Shown here in pieces: positions 1 to 7,525 of a stretch of 63,185 nt of DNA. The DNA is from MWCR01 sp049325475 (GTDB taxonomy: Bacteria > Patescibacteriota > Patescibacteriia > 2-12-FULL-60-25). The translations under genes were made by a program, and so were the position numbers. A model generated the notes under the pieces. That model did not search any database. It saw only the letters and a program-made list of their open reading frames with translations, and had not been told where the DNA came from. The DNA lies in assembly GCA_049325475.1 (NCBI GenBank), contig JBMOLN010000005.1, forward strand, positions 1 through 63,185. Reading direction: 5' to 3'. Each line of letters opens with the position of its first letter. Position 1 is the stretch's first letter.

Positions 1-118
1 CCAGCCTAGCACGTCGGACGTGCAAGGCTGAATAGGAACCATTCATCCCCGCATTCAGGCTGACGTTCTATGGGCTTTATGCTTCTGCGACCCCTTCCAT
101 GCGGGGTTTCCTGGTATG
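1..118 (+). other. Structured region, unidentified RNA candidate (cut by window edge)
   Basis: No reading frame fits here, but the stretch is full of pairing. A hairpin at 3-29 pairs AGCCT-GCACGT with ACGTGC-AGGCT. CCCCGCAT near 47-54 can pair with ATGCGGGG near 99-106, and GGAA near 36 with TTCC near 108, which would close a longer arm. It is followed at once by an intrinsic terminator, so a plus-strand RNA that begins outside the window is the simplest reading. I looked for tmRNA, SRP RNA and 5S rRNA signatures and did not find them. The identity stays open. Confidence 0.35.
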
Positions 119-141
119 TAAAAACCGCCTAAGCGGTTTTT
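119..141. terminator. Bidirectional intrinsic terminator
   Basis: AAAACCGC and GCGGTTTT form an 8-bp stem around a 4-nt loop, with A-run before and T-run after, so it can act in both directions: for the tRNA gene on the minus strand and for whatever RNA enters from the left. Confidence 0.8.
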
Positions 142-144
142 GTG

Positions 145-219
145 TGGTGGGCGCGGTAGGGATCGAACCTACGACCAAATGTGTATAAGACATCTGCTCT
201 ACCACTGAGCTACGCGCCC
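145..219 (-). tRNA. tRNA-Ile (anticodon UAU)
   Basis: A complete cloverleaf can be folded: acceptor stem GGGCGCG with CGCGCCC, D stem GCTC/GAGC, anticodon stem GATGT/ACATT around loop CTTATAC, T stem GTAGG/CCTAC with TTCGATC loop, A73 and an encoded CCA end. The anticodon is TAT, which reads the isoleucine codon AUA directly. Most bacteria read AUA with a CAU-anticodon tRNA modified by TilS, so a UAU tRNA is unusual. The fold is unambiguous; the amino acid rests on the anticodon. Confidence 0.9.
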
Positions 220-240
220 TTTCTTTGAATTTCGCCAAAT

Positions 241-269
241 ACTATACAGTTATGTTTCAATTATAACAA
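241..269 (-). promoter_or_regulatory. Promoter of the tRNA-Ile gene
   Basis: On the minus strand TTGTTA is followed by a 17-nt spacer and TATAGT, ending 21 nt before the first tRNA base. The position and spacing fit a sigma-70 type promoter. Confidence 0.7.
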
Positions 270-485
270 GTTTAAATCCGGATATTCTTTACATTTACTG
301 GACTTCCGGCTTTATAAAATTCCGTCAAAACATCTTGACATATCAATCTGGCTATGATACGGTCTGCTATTTTTTTAAAATTATATGCCCGTATATGCTA
401 TTTTCGGTAATTCTGCCCGATTTCGGCATCAACAATTTAGCTTAATTTAGCCAAAAAATCGTCGATATGCGGATCCCTGACGTCC

Positions 486-514
486 TTGACAACATTTAAA
501 AACACGCATATTCT
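486..514 (+). promoter_or_regulatory. Promoter of the 63-residue gene
   Basis: TTGACA, a 17-nt spacer and TATTCT. The expected start near 521 leaves a leader of about 53 nt before the small gene at 574. The rest of the 220-573 gap is AT-rich and holds one copy of a GCT-N6-AGCCAAA motif near 440; I see no gene in it. Confidence 0.75.
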
Positions 515-573
515 AAATACTGTCGCTTAAAAAAGCTTGCATCTTATTAACTCATCGTCGAGGAGGCGGAAGA

Positions 574-765
574 ATGCTGACGGGAAGAAGGTCGGATCCG
601 TATGGTCGCTGCAGGGGCAACATCCTACAGCACGAAATCGATGAACGAACCGAAGAAGAGCACGGCGAGGTGTTTCAGCGGACCAGTGAACCGCCGAGCC
701 GGCCGCGGCTGACGAGCACAGCAACGGATGTGACAAGGGCCGCGCAATCTCCGCCGGCCGAATAA
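574..765 (+). CDS. Small hypothetical protein (63 aa), stand-alone gene
   Basis: I do not recognise this 63-residue protein. It is polar and charged, with Glu/Arg-rich (ERTEEEHGE) and Pro/Ser/Thr-rich stretches, no signal peptide and no membrane segment. What makes it credible is its frame: a good promoter at 486-514, a strong SD (GAGGAGG at 560-566) seven bases before the ATG, and an intrinsic terminator at 804-830. It is clearly more GC-rich than its flanks. An antisense frame of similar length (527-736) lacks such signals. It could still be a leader or regulatory RNA in which the frame is incidental. Confidence 0.5.
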   Translation: MLTGRRSDPYGRCRGNILQHEIDERTEEEHGEVFQRTSEPPSRPRLTSTATDVTRAAQSPPAE

Positions 766-803
766 CTATCGTACCGCTCGGTCATCTATCCACTTCTTAT
801 CCT

Positions 804-830
804 GCTCCCGCTCGGGGGCTTCTTTTTTTT
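804..830 (+). terminator. Intrinsic terminator
   Basis: GCTCCC and GGGGGC pair around a GCTC loop (one T-G pair), followed by TTCTTTTTTTT. It closes the small gene at 574. Confidence 0.75.
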
Positions 831-858
831 GGCAATTTGATATAAGCTAACAATAATT

Positions 859-1824
859 ATGAATACAACTTGGAAGGTTGACTTTGAACACGCAGACCAA
901 AGATTGGATGTTTTTTTATCAGAGATGCTGCCCGGCTTAAGCCGCAGCGCCATTGCCAAGCTCCTCAAACAAGGAGCCGGCTTGGTTAATGACAAACCCG
1001 CCTCCGTCCACCGCTTTTTAAAGCAAGGCGATAAAGTTCGCTTTGAATTGAATATTGCTACTGATACCAAAGTCTCTGCAAAAACTGTTAAATCGAATTC
1101 CAGATTCCAGATTCCAAATTCCAGATTCTCATTTCAGGAAATGATAGTTCAAGAAACTCCGGATTGGATCGTTATCGATAAACCCGCCGGCCTCATGGTT
1201 CACCCGGATGCCAAACAGAAAACCGGAACATTGGTGGATTTAATCGTGAGCCACGACCCGGCAATCGCCAAAGTCGGCGAGGACCCCGAACGGCCCGGCA
1301 TAGTACACCGCCTCGACCGCGATGTGAGCGGGCTTATGGTCATTGCCAAAAATCAAAAAACTTTTGATTCTTTAAAATCTCAATTTGCCAAGCACCAAAC
1401 CAGCAAAGCTTACTTGGCTTTAATTTACGGGCTTCCGGCGCAAGACGAAGGCGATATAAAATTCCGCATTGCCCGTTCAACCAGCAAACCCCGCATGGCT
1501 GCACGCCCGGCCAATGAAAATGAGGGCAAAGCCGCATGGACGCATTATAAAGTTTTAAAAAAATTCAAAAATGCCTCATTGGTCCGTGCTGAAATAATAT
1601 CCGGCCGCACGCACCAAATCCGTGCACACTTCCACGCCCTGGGTCATCCCGTCATCGGCGACCGGCTCTACACACATAAAAAAATCAAACAAATACCGGC
1701 CGGCAGAATCATGCTGCAAAGCGTTAGTTTGGACTTTATCGACCCTAAAACCAATGAACCGCTGCACTTCGACTTAAAAACCGACCAGTCTTTTGATATA
1801 CTGATACAAAATAAACTTAAATAA
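859..1824 (+). CDS. RluA-family 23S rRNA pseudouridine synthase
   Basis: Converts specific uridines of rRNA to pseudouridine in the cytoplasm. Residues about 14-62 form an S4 RNA-binding domain. The catalytic RluA motif HRLDRDVSG lies at 150-158, with the nucleophile Asp153, and the second conserved block SGRTHQIRAHFHALGHP follows near residue 255. Its 321 residues and the S4 domain fit RluD-like members (RluD modifies helix 69), but the exact target cannot be read. Residues 79-92 (SNSRFQIPNSRFSF) are encoded by a short tandem repeat lying between the S4 and catalytic domains, so they look like an in-frame repeat insertion in a linker. A TATAAG box about 20 nt upstream may be its promoter; there is no SD. 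Confidence 0.92.
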   Translation: MNTTWKVDFEHADQRLDVFLSEMLPGLSRSAIAKLLKQGAGLVNDKPASVHRFLKQGDKVRFELNIATDTKVSAKTVKSNSRFQIPNSRFSFQEMIVQETPDWIVIDKPAGLMVHPDAKQKTGTLVDLIVSHDPAIAKVGEDPERPGIVHRLDRDVSGLMVIAKNQKTFDSLKSQFAKHQTSKAYLALIYGLPAQDEGDIKFRIARSTSKPRMAARPANENEGKAAWTHYKVLKKFKNASLVRAEIISGRTHQIRAHFHALGHPVIGDRLYTHKKIKQIPAGRIMLQSVSLDFIDPKTNEPLHFDLKTDQSFDILIQNKLK

Positions 1825-1996
1825 CAACGAACCGCGATTTTTAACTTATAGACTTCCGACGTTTCGACGTTCATTCTTTCATTCTTTAATTCTTTAATTG
1901 CATGGACAAGTCGCGACTTGTCCCTTCGATGTTTTAATTCTTTCATTCTTTCATAATTCTTTATTATTTCTTATTTATTATTTGTTATTTAATAAT
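1825..1996. repeat. Repeat-filled gap with a perfect palindrome
   Basis: The gap holds TTCATTCTTTAATTC-type low-complexity runs, a perfect 20-bp palindrome at 1904-1923 (GGACAAGTCG and its complement, possible terminator stem without a clean T-run), then TTATTTATTATTTGTTATTT repeats running up to the gmk start. The last family recurs at 14160-14205, 40680-40712, 59594-59632 and 61385-61425. Confidence 0.7.
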
Positions 1997-2584
1997 ATGT
2001 CCGCTCCTTTAATTATAATCACCGGCCCGTCGGCCGCCGGAAAAACAACCGTCGCCGAATGTTTGTTGAAACGTAAATCTTTAAAATTAAAAAGATTTGT
2101 CACTTGCACAACGCGCCCCAAACGCAAAGGCGAGGTTAATCACAAGGATTACCATTTCATCAAAGAAGCTGATTTTAAGAAAGCCATCAATAACAAAGAA
2201 ATGCTGGAATGGTCCAAAGTTTACGGAGAGCATTACGGATCAAACAAAAAAGACCTCTTAAAAGCCTTGGATGGCAAAAATCCCATTTTAATGGTGGTAG
2301 ATATACAAGGTGTAAAAAAACTGAAAAAACTCAAGCCGGCCTGCTGCATAATCTATATAGATGTCCCTAAAAAAACTTTTTTAAAACGCATCAAGCAACG
2401 CGCCTTAAATCTAACGGATTTTAAAGCGCGTGCCGCGCAATACGATAAAGAACAAAACGCCAAAAAGCTGGCCGATATCGTTATAATCAACAAAGACGGC
2501 CGCTTGCGCGAAACCGTAGAAAAAGCCGCCTGCATCATTGGATACGGCTTATTACTGCAGAAAAAAGGTAAGAACGGCAAATAA
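1997..2584 (+). CDS. gmk: Guanylate kinase
   Basis: Phosphorylates GMP to GDP with ATP; essential for nucleotide supply. The P-loop GPSAAGKT is at residues 9-16. The GMP-binding stretch TTRPKRKGEVNHKDYHF and the lid and core follow in normal order, and the length of 195 residues is typical. The open frame extends upstream to 1898, but that part translates the repeat-filled gap, so I place the start at the ATG at 1997, directly before SAPLIIITGPS. No SD is seen. It lies between the pseudouridine synthase and rplS on the same strand. Confidence 0.95.
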   Translation: MSAPLIIITGPSAAGKTTVAECLLKRKSLKLKRFVTCTTRPKRKGEVNHKDYHFIKEADFKKAINNKEMLEWSKVYGEHYGSNKKDLLKALDGKNPILMVVDIQGVKKLKKLKPACCIIYIDVPKKTFLKRIKQRALNLTDFKARAAQYDKEQNAKKLADIVIINKDGRLRETVEKAACIIGYGLLLQKKGKNGK

Positions 2585-2594
2585 ACATATTTAC

Positions 2595-2623
2595 TTGACA
2601 TTTGGCAATATGGCAGGTATTAT
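2595..2623 (+). promoter_or_regulatory. Promoter of rplS
   Basis: TTGACA, 17-nt spacer, TATTAT. Only 12 nt separate the -10 box from the rplS ATG, so the transcript would start with a leader of about 6 nt or fewer. Confidence 0.8.
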
Positions 2624-2635
2624 TGCCAAACTTAT

Positions 2636-3046
2636 ATGGCAAGACAAAATCTCACAACCATACAGCCGGAAGAAATCCGTACGGGAATGAAAATCCGCGT
2701 GCACCAAAAAATCCGCGAAAAAAATCCCAAAGGCGAAGAAAAAGAACGCATTCAGGTTTTTGAAGGCTTGGTTATCAATCTGCGCGGCAGCAAAAATCAC
2801 AAAACCATGACAGTCCGCAAAATCAGCGACGGCGTTGGTGTGGAAAAAATTTATCCGCTAAACCTGCCCGCTATAGCCAAAATTGAACTGGTTGCTCAGT
2901 ACAAAACCAACCGCAAAGTTTTAAACTTTGTCAGATCTACCAAAAAACGCTTAAAGGAAATTACTCCAAAACTCAAATCCGACAATCCCGCAAAAGCAAA
3001 TCCTGAATCGGATAAACAAGACGCTGAAACAGAAAAAGCCGCCTAA
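2636..3046 (+). CDS. rplS: 50S ribosomal protein L19
   Basis: Structural protein of the large subunit at the interface with the 30S subunit. The L19 core is clear: RTGMKIRVHQKI, then RIQVFEGLVINLRGS, then TMTVRKISDGVGVEKIYPLN and KTNRKVLNFVR. The protein has 136 residues; the core ends near 112 and the last 25 residues are a Lys/Glu/Ala-rich tail that many L19 proteins lack. It has its own promoter and an almost leaderless start, so it is expressed independently of gmk. A terminator overlaps its stop codon. Confidence 0.96.
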   Translation: MARQNLTTIQPEEIRTGMKIRVHQKIREKNPKGEEKERIQVFEGLVINLRGSKNHKTMTVRKISDGVGVEKIYPLNLPAIAKIELVAQYKTNRKVLNFVRSTKKRLKEITPKLKSDNPAKANPESDKQDAETEKAA

Positions 3047-3059
3047 AGCGGTCTTTTTT
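3037..3059 (+). terminator. Intrinsic terminator overlapping the rplS stop
   Basis: CCGC pairs with GCGG around CTAAA, which contains the TAA stop, followed by TCTTTTTT. The stem is short. Confidence 0.6.
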
Positions 3060-3070
3060 ATAACTCACGA

Positions 3071-3200
3071 ACCAGGATTTAACAATCACGTTAATCCGTA
3101 ATCCTGTTAATCCGTTAACCAGAAATAAACCCGTGATAACGGTTAAACGGATAAACTGGAGTACGTTTTGAATTCTAAATTCGTAATTCGATGTTCGTTC
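3071..3200. repeat. Degenerate GTTAATCCGT-type and TTCGTAATTCG-type repeats
   Basis: Several near-repeats of GTTAATCCGTAA and CGGTTAAACGGATAAAC, then TTCTAAATTCGTAATTCG that runs directly into the stop codon of the minus-strand gene at 3203. Related GTTAATCCG stretches occur at 50570-50675, 52470-52550 and 53990-54025. Confidence 0.65.
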
Positions 3201-3202
3201 GA

Positions 3203-4066
3203 TTAGATATTTTTATCTTTCTCAATCGAAAAATACTTGTTAAAAATCGTATTTGCCGGAAAATCCAAATAATGATCTATGGCCGGGCCGATTTTATAAT
3301 TCACATAAAAAGCTTCGCTGATGTCATCAACCATGCTCATCCAATTTTCACCGTAAATGGCTCGCGCCATCTCTTCCGTTGGAATCCATCTCAACTCACC
3401 GTTTTGATACACGCCGTATACTTTATTGTCTGTCTGAAATTTTACGGGTTTGGACCCGGGGCGATATGTCACATTCCCGCCGATCGGAATCTTTGTCATA
3501 TCTTCCAAAGAAATGACTCTTACATTTTCAAATGATGAATACCAGGTAAAATAAACTTTTTCATTGGGGAATACGTAACGCTTTCCGTTTGAAGCAAAAT
3601 AATAAACCGCAGTATCCGAATACGTATACGGATCATCGTCGCTTGGTATTTTAATTAAAGTCCCCGGCTCCAAATCCAGCTCCAATCCCTGCTCGAATTT
3701 TATGGATATCGAAGTGGGTGAATTGTATATATCCTTAACAACCGCGGAAAGCTCCGCCGTTCCGTTCTTTAATGACTTCACATAAAACTTAGCCTCGCCG
3801 AATCCGTTGGAAAGATCCTCCGCCGGGCTGATTTCGTCCGTTTCACCTCTGGAAGATAACAATTTTACTTTGACTCCTTCCATGGCCAGACGATTCACGT
3901 CGCGTACTCGGACGGTTACCAGAACCTGATCGATGCCGTCTGCCCTGACCGTTGTCTTTGATGTTTTAAAAGATGTCAAAGACGGCTCCAGCTCCGCGGC
4001 ACGTGTAATTATCGGCAGATTTAAAAACAAACAAAATATAACAAAAAATATGCTTAATCTTTTCAT
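3203..4066 (-). CDS. Secreted surface protein with Ig-like and Patescibacteria-type C-terminal domain
   Basis: A 287-residue exported protein. Residues 1-23 are a signal peptide (hydrophobic, ends ITRAAE). Residues about 28-125 resemble a bacterial invasin-type Ig-like domain (TTVRADGIDQVLVTVRVRD, GEAKFYVKS). Residues about 150-265 hold the motifs YYFASNGKRYVFPN, YFTWYSSF, GGNVTYRPGSKPVK and NGELRWIPTEEMA, an arrangement I know from many Patescibacteria surface proteins, function unknown. The ATG sits 8 nt after a TAAAAT box. The whole upstream region is a copy of the one before trpS. Immediately after the stop codon a TTCGTAATTCG repeat begins. Confidence 0.8.
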   Translation of the reverse strand: MKRLSIFFVIFCLFLNLPIITRAAELEPSLTSFKTSKTTVRADGIDQVLVTVRVRDVNRLAMEGVKVKLLSSRGETDEISPAEDLSNGFGEAKFYVKSLKNGTAELSAVVKDIYNSPTSISIKFEQGLELDLEPGTLIKIPSDDDPYTYSDTAVYYFASNGKRYVFPNEKVYFTWYSSFENVRVISLEDMTKIPIGGNVTYRPGSKPVKFQTDNKVYGVYQNGELRWIPTEEMARAIYGENWMSMVDDISEAFYVNYKIGPAIDHYLDFPANTIFNKYFSIEKDKNI

Positions 4067-4218
4067 ACAAACCTATTTTACATCGTCCCACGTCCCACGT
4101 CCAACGTCCAGCGTCAAGGAACTTGATCATTTTAATCTCGTACCACGTACAACCAACCTTCGCCAACCCACTACGCCAAGGCTCCGAGGGTCGAGCGGCT
4201 TCGGTCGGCATGCGTACA
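4064..4218 (-). repeat. 155-bp promoter block, copy 1
   Basis: Read on the minus strand, 4218 to 4064 aligns without gaps to 27293-27447. The first 80 bp (4139-4218) are identical; the remaining 75 bp, which carry the promoter (TTGGAC at 4099-4104, 18-nt spacer, TAAAAT at 4075-4080) and the ATG, differ at about 18 positions. It serves the surface-protein gene at 4066. Confidence 0.9.
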
Positions 4219-4480
4219 GTGTACTACGTTTCATATCACCCAGTCCTAGACCTAGTGATCAGGTAACAGTGACCAGTGATCATGCAGCGTCTCAGTCCAA
4301 ATCCTGGCCATAATTGCAATCTTAGTACCCGGTACCCTGTACCCAGTATTCAGATTCACAGATTCTCAGCTTCTTAGATTCACGAAACGCGCAACCCGAA
4401 CCGCGAAACGTCGGACGACATACGATTCACGATGCGCGCTATACGTTAATCGTAGTTCGTAGTTCGTAGTTCGAAATTCG
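4219..4480. repeat. Intergenic repeat stretch between the surface gene and uvrA
   Basis: No gene. It holds near-repeats such as CCTAGTGATCAGGTAACAGTGA, GTACCCGGTACCCTGTACCC, and finally CGTAGTTCGTAGTTCGTAG and TTCGAAATTCG, which run right up to the stop codon of uvrA. Confidence 0.7.
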
Positions 4481-7396
4481 TTATTTCAATACATCCTTAA
4501 GATACTTCCCTGTTAAACTGTTTTTATTCTTTGCAACCTCCTCGGGCGTGCCTTCAGCGATTATCAATCCGCCCTTGGCGCCGCCTTCCGGTCCCATATC
4601 TATAATCCAGTCGGCAAACTTGGCCACATCCAAATTATGCTCAATAACCAAAACCGTATTGCCCTTGTCAACTAAAGCGTTTAAAACCTGAAGCAATCTT
4701 TGAATATCATCAAAATGCAAACCCGTTGTCGGCTCGTCGAGAATATACAAAGTCTTTCCGGTCGCGCGCCGCGAAAGTTCCGTGGCAAGCTTCACTCTCT
4801 GCGCTTCTCCGCCCGAAAGCGTTGTTGCCGGCTGGCCCAGTCGGATGTATCCCAGCCCCACTTCATGCAAAACCGAAAGCTTTTCATAAATCAAAGGCTG
4901 ATCAACAAAAAACCTTCTTGCTTCCTCAACAGTCATATCCAAAACATCGGCAATATTTTTTCCACGATAGTGGATTTCCAATGCTTCGGCATTATATCTC
5001 TTTCCTCTGCATTCCGTACATTCAACATAAACATCCGATAAAAACTGCATTTCAATCTTTACATATCCGTCCCCGCCGCAAGCTTCGCATCTGCCTCCTC
5101 CTTTGACGTTAAATGAAAATTTACCGGCGTCGTATCCGCGCATCTTGGCTTCCGGAATATTGGTGAACAAATCGCGGATTCCGGTAAAAACGCCCGTATA
5201 AGTCGCCGGATTGGAACGCGGAGTTCTGCCTATGGGAGACTGGTCAACAGAAACGACTTTATCCAGATTTTCCATTCCCTCGATCTTTTTATGCTCTCCC
5301 GGCAATTCCTTGGCATTATAAAAATGATGCGAAAGCGCACGCCCCAAAATATCCAGCACTAACGTGGATTTTCCGGATCCGGACACGCCCGTGACGCAGA
5401 CAAATTTTCCGAGCGGCAATTTAAAATCAACATTTTTAAGATTAAATTCCGATGCGCCGCGCACAACCAATTGTTTTTTATTGGCTTTACGCCTGGTTTT
5501 GGGAATTTCGATTTTTTTCTTGCCTGTGAGATATTGCCCGGTAATCGATTCTTTATTTTTTTTGATCTCCGCCAGCGTTCCTTCCGCGACTATTTCACCG
5601 CCATACTCCCCGGCTCCGGGGCCGACATCAACGATATAATCCGCGGCTTTCATAACCGCCTCATCATGCTCAACCACCATAACCGAATTGCCGATATCGC
5701 GCAGTCTTTGCATCGTGCCGATCAAGCGTTCATTATCCCGCTGATGCAAACCGATTGACGGCTCATCCAGAATATAAATCACGCCCGAAAGCTCGGACCC
5801 CAATTGTGCGGCCAATCTGACGCGCTGCGATTCACCGCCCGAAAGAGATATCGCGCTGCGGTCCAAGGTCAAATAACCCAAACCAACGTCGATCAAATTC
5901 TCCAGTCTTCGTTTTACTTCCGGGTAAACTTGATCAAACACAAGCCTCTCTTGCTGGGTAAATCCTTGCGGATCAATAACCTTTTCATCCTTGATCCTGG
6001 CAATTTTGCTGTTTTGTTTTTTGCCGGCCTTATGCGCGCCCGCCTCATTGAAATAATCCAAAGCTTCTTGCAAAGATAATTCAACCACGTCCGCTATGCT
6101 CTTATCCGCAATTTTTACTCCAAGCGCCGTTTGATTCAATCTCCTGCCGTTGCATTCCGGACAAATCAAAACCCTCATATAACTTTCTATCTCCTTTTGC
6201 ACATAATCCGAATCCGTCTGCCTGTACTTTTCTTCCAGCATGGCCAAAATTCCGGTAAAAACCAAAGACTTGCCGTCTACTTCATAAACTTCATCTCCCG
6301 TTCCATCCAGCAAAACTTTCATCGCCTTTTGCGTAATCTGCCCCACTTCTTGGTGTATGGAAAAATCATACTTTTTCCCCACCGCTTCCAATAATTTAAA
6401 ATAATTTGTCTGATTGCCCGCAATTCTGGTCCAGGGCTTGATTGCTCCTTGCGCAATAGTCAGGCGTTTGTTCGGCATCACCAAATCAACATCCAAAACC
6501 AGCTTGGTGCCCAAACCGGTGCACGCGCCGCAGGCTCCGTTCGGTGAATTAAAACTGAACAATCTGGGCTCGATTTGCGGCAAAGAGATGTTGCAGACTC
6601 CGCAAAACAAAGCTTCGGAAAATAAAATCTCATCGCCGGTTTCTTCATTTACCGCCACGACCATGCCATTGCCCAAATCCAAAGCCGCTTTCAAAGTTTC
6701 AGCAAAAGACGCAAATACTATTCCCGAATCCTTGGCTATTGTGGTCACCAAAACTTCCAAATCATGCGGTTTGGATTTATCCAATTTGCTATGCAGCAGC
6801 TCTTCGATATCAACCAGCATGCCGTCATAACGCACTTGGCGGTAACCTGCATTCTCCGCGGCTTGCAAAACAACTTTATGCTCGCCTTTTTGCTGGCGCA
6901 CCATAGGCGCTAAAACCAAAGTATCTCCCTGTTTGGCCAAATCCAGTATTTTATTGCCGATCTCTTCCTGCGACTGCCTCATAACCGGCTGGCCGCACTT
7001 GGGACAATGCACGCGTCCCGCGCGCGAGAACAACAACCTTAAAAAATCATAAATCTCGGTTATGGTTCCAACAGTGGATCTGGGATTGTGCGAAGATGAT
7101 TTTTGATCAATGGCCACCGTTGGCGAAAGCCCCATAATCTCATCAACATCGGGCTTATCCTGTAATTCCAAAAACTGCCGCGCATAAGAGGATAAACTCT
7201 CCATATAGCGCCGCTGACCTTCGGCATGAATTGTGTCAAATGCTAAAGATGATTTTCCCGAACCCGATAGCCCGGTAATTATCACCAATTTATTTTTCGG
7301 TAAATTTATCGATACATTTTTTAAATTATGTACGCGTGCGCCCTTTATACTCACCCGGCTCTGTGCCGATGAAATGTTTGATTTTTTGGCTGGCAT
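4481..7396 (-). CDS. uvrA: Excinuclease ABC subunit A
   Basis: DNA damage-recognition ATPase of nucleotide excision repair, working with UvrB and UvrC. The N-terminal Walker A is GLSGSGKS at residues 42-49, the second is GVSGSGKS in the C-terminal half. Both ABC signatures are present (LSGGESQRVRLA and LSGGEAQRVKLA), as are the zinc modules CPKCGQPV, CGVC/CGAC and CEACGGDGY/CTECRGKRY. At 971 residues it is full length. The frame extends 13 codons further to 7435, but the ATG at 7396 (MPAKK) is preferred because a TTATAA box lies just upstream and a palindrome would otherwise fall in the coding region. No uvrB or uvrC is in the window. Confidence 0.96.
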   Translation of the reverse strand: MPAKKSNISSAQSRVSIKGARVHNLKNVSINLPKNKLVIITGLSGSGKSSLAFDTIHAEGQRRYMESLSSYARQFLELQDKPDVDEIMGLSPTVAIDQKSSSHNPRSTVGTITEIYDFLRLLFSRAGRVHCPKCGQPVMRQSQEEIGNKILDLAKQGDTLVLAPMVRQQKGEHKVVLQAAENAGYRQVRYDGMLVDIEELLHSKLDKSKPHDLEVLVTTIAKDSGIVFASFAETLKAALDLGNGMVVAVNEETGDEILFSEALFCGVCNISLPQIEPRLFSFNSPNGACGACTGLGTKLVLDVDLVMPNKRLTIAQGAIKPWTRIAGNQTNYFKLLEAVGKKYDFSIHQEVGQITQKAMKVLLDGTGDEVYEVDGKSLVFTGILAMLEEKYRQTDSDYVQKEIESYMRVLICPECNGRRLNQTALGVKIADKSIADVVELSLQEALDYFNEAGAHKAGKKQNSKIARIKDEKVIDPQGFTQQERLVFDQVYPEVKRRLENLIDVGLGYLTLDRSAISLSGGESQRVRLAAQLGSELSGVIYILDEPSIGLHQRDNERLIGTMQRLRDIGNSVMVVEHDEAVMKAADYIVDVGPGAGEYGGEIVAEGTLAEIKKNKESITGQYLTGKKKIEIPKTRRKANKKQLVVRGASEFNLKNVDFKLPLGKFVCVTGVSGSGKSTLVLDILGRALSHHFYNAKELPGEHKKIEGMENLDKVVSVDQSPIGRTPRSNPATYTGVFTGIRDLFTNIPEAKMRGYDAGKFSFNVKGGGRCEACGGDGYVKIEMQFLSDVYVECTECRGKRYNAEALEIHYRGKNIADVLDMTVEEARRFFVDQPLIYEKLSVLHEVGLGYIRLGQPATTLSGGEAQRVKLATELSRRATGKTLYILDEPTTGLHFDDIQRLLQVLNALVDKGNTVLVIEHNLDVAKFADWIIDMGPEGGAKGGLIIAEGTPEEVAKNKNSLTGKYLKDVLK

Positions 7397-7416
7397 GATT
7401 CTTATAACCCCACTTA

Positions 7417-7432
7417 ATGTTTTATAAAACAT
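7417..7432. promoter_or_regulatory. 16-bp palindrome upstream of uvrA, possible operator
   Basis: ATGTTTTATAAAACAT is a perfect 16-bp palindrome. It lies about 20 nt upstream of the preferred uvrA start, in the place of the -35 region. Damage-inducible control by a LexA-like repressor would fit uvrA, but the sequence does not match a LexA box I know. Confidence 0.4.
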
Positions 7433-7525
7433 CAAACCGCTAAAAAGCGTTGATTGCCTTTGAGGCTACCATATATTAAAAATCATGGCAAGTGTTGGAT
7501 ATGAAAGAATCAAATCAAATCTTTT

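Noticed and set aside
334..362. TTGACA near 334 as a promoter
   Set aside because: The only -10-like sequence (TATGAT) is 12 nt away, too close.
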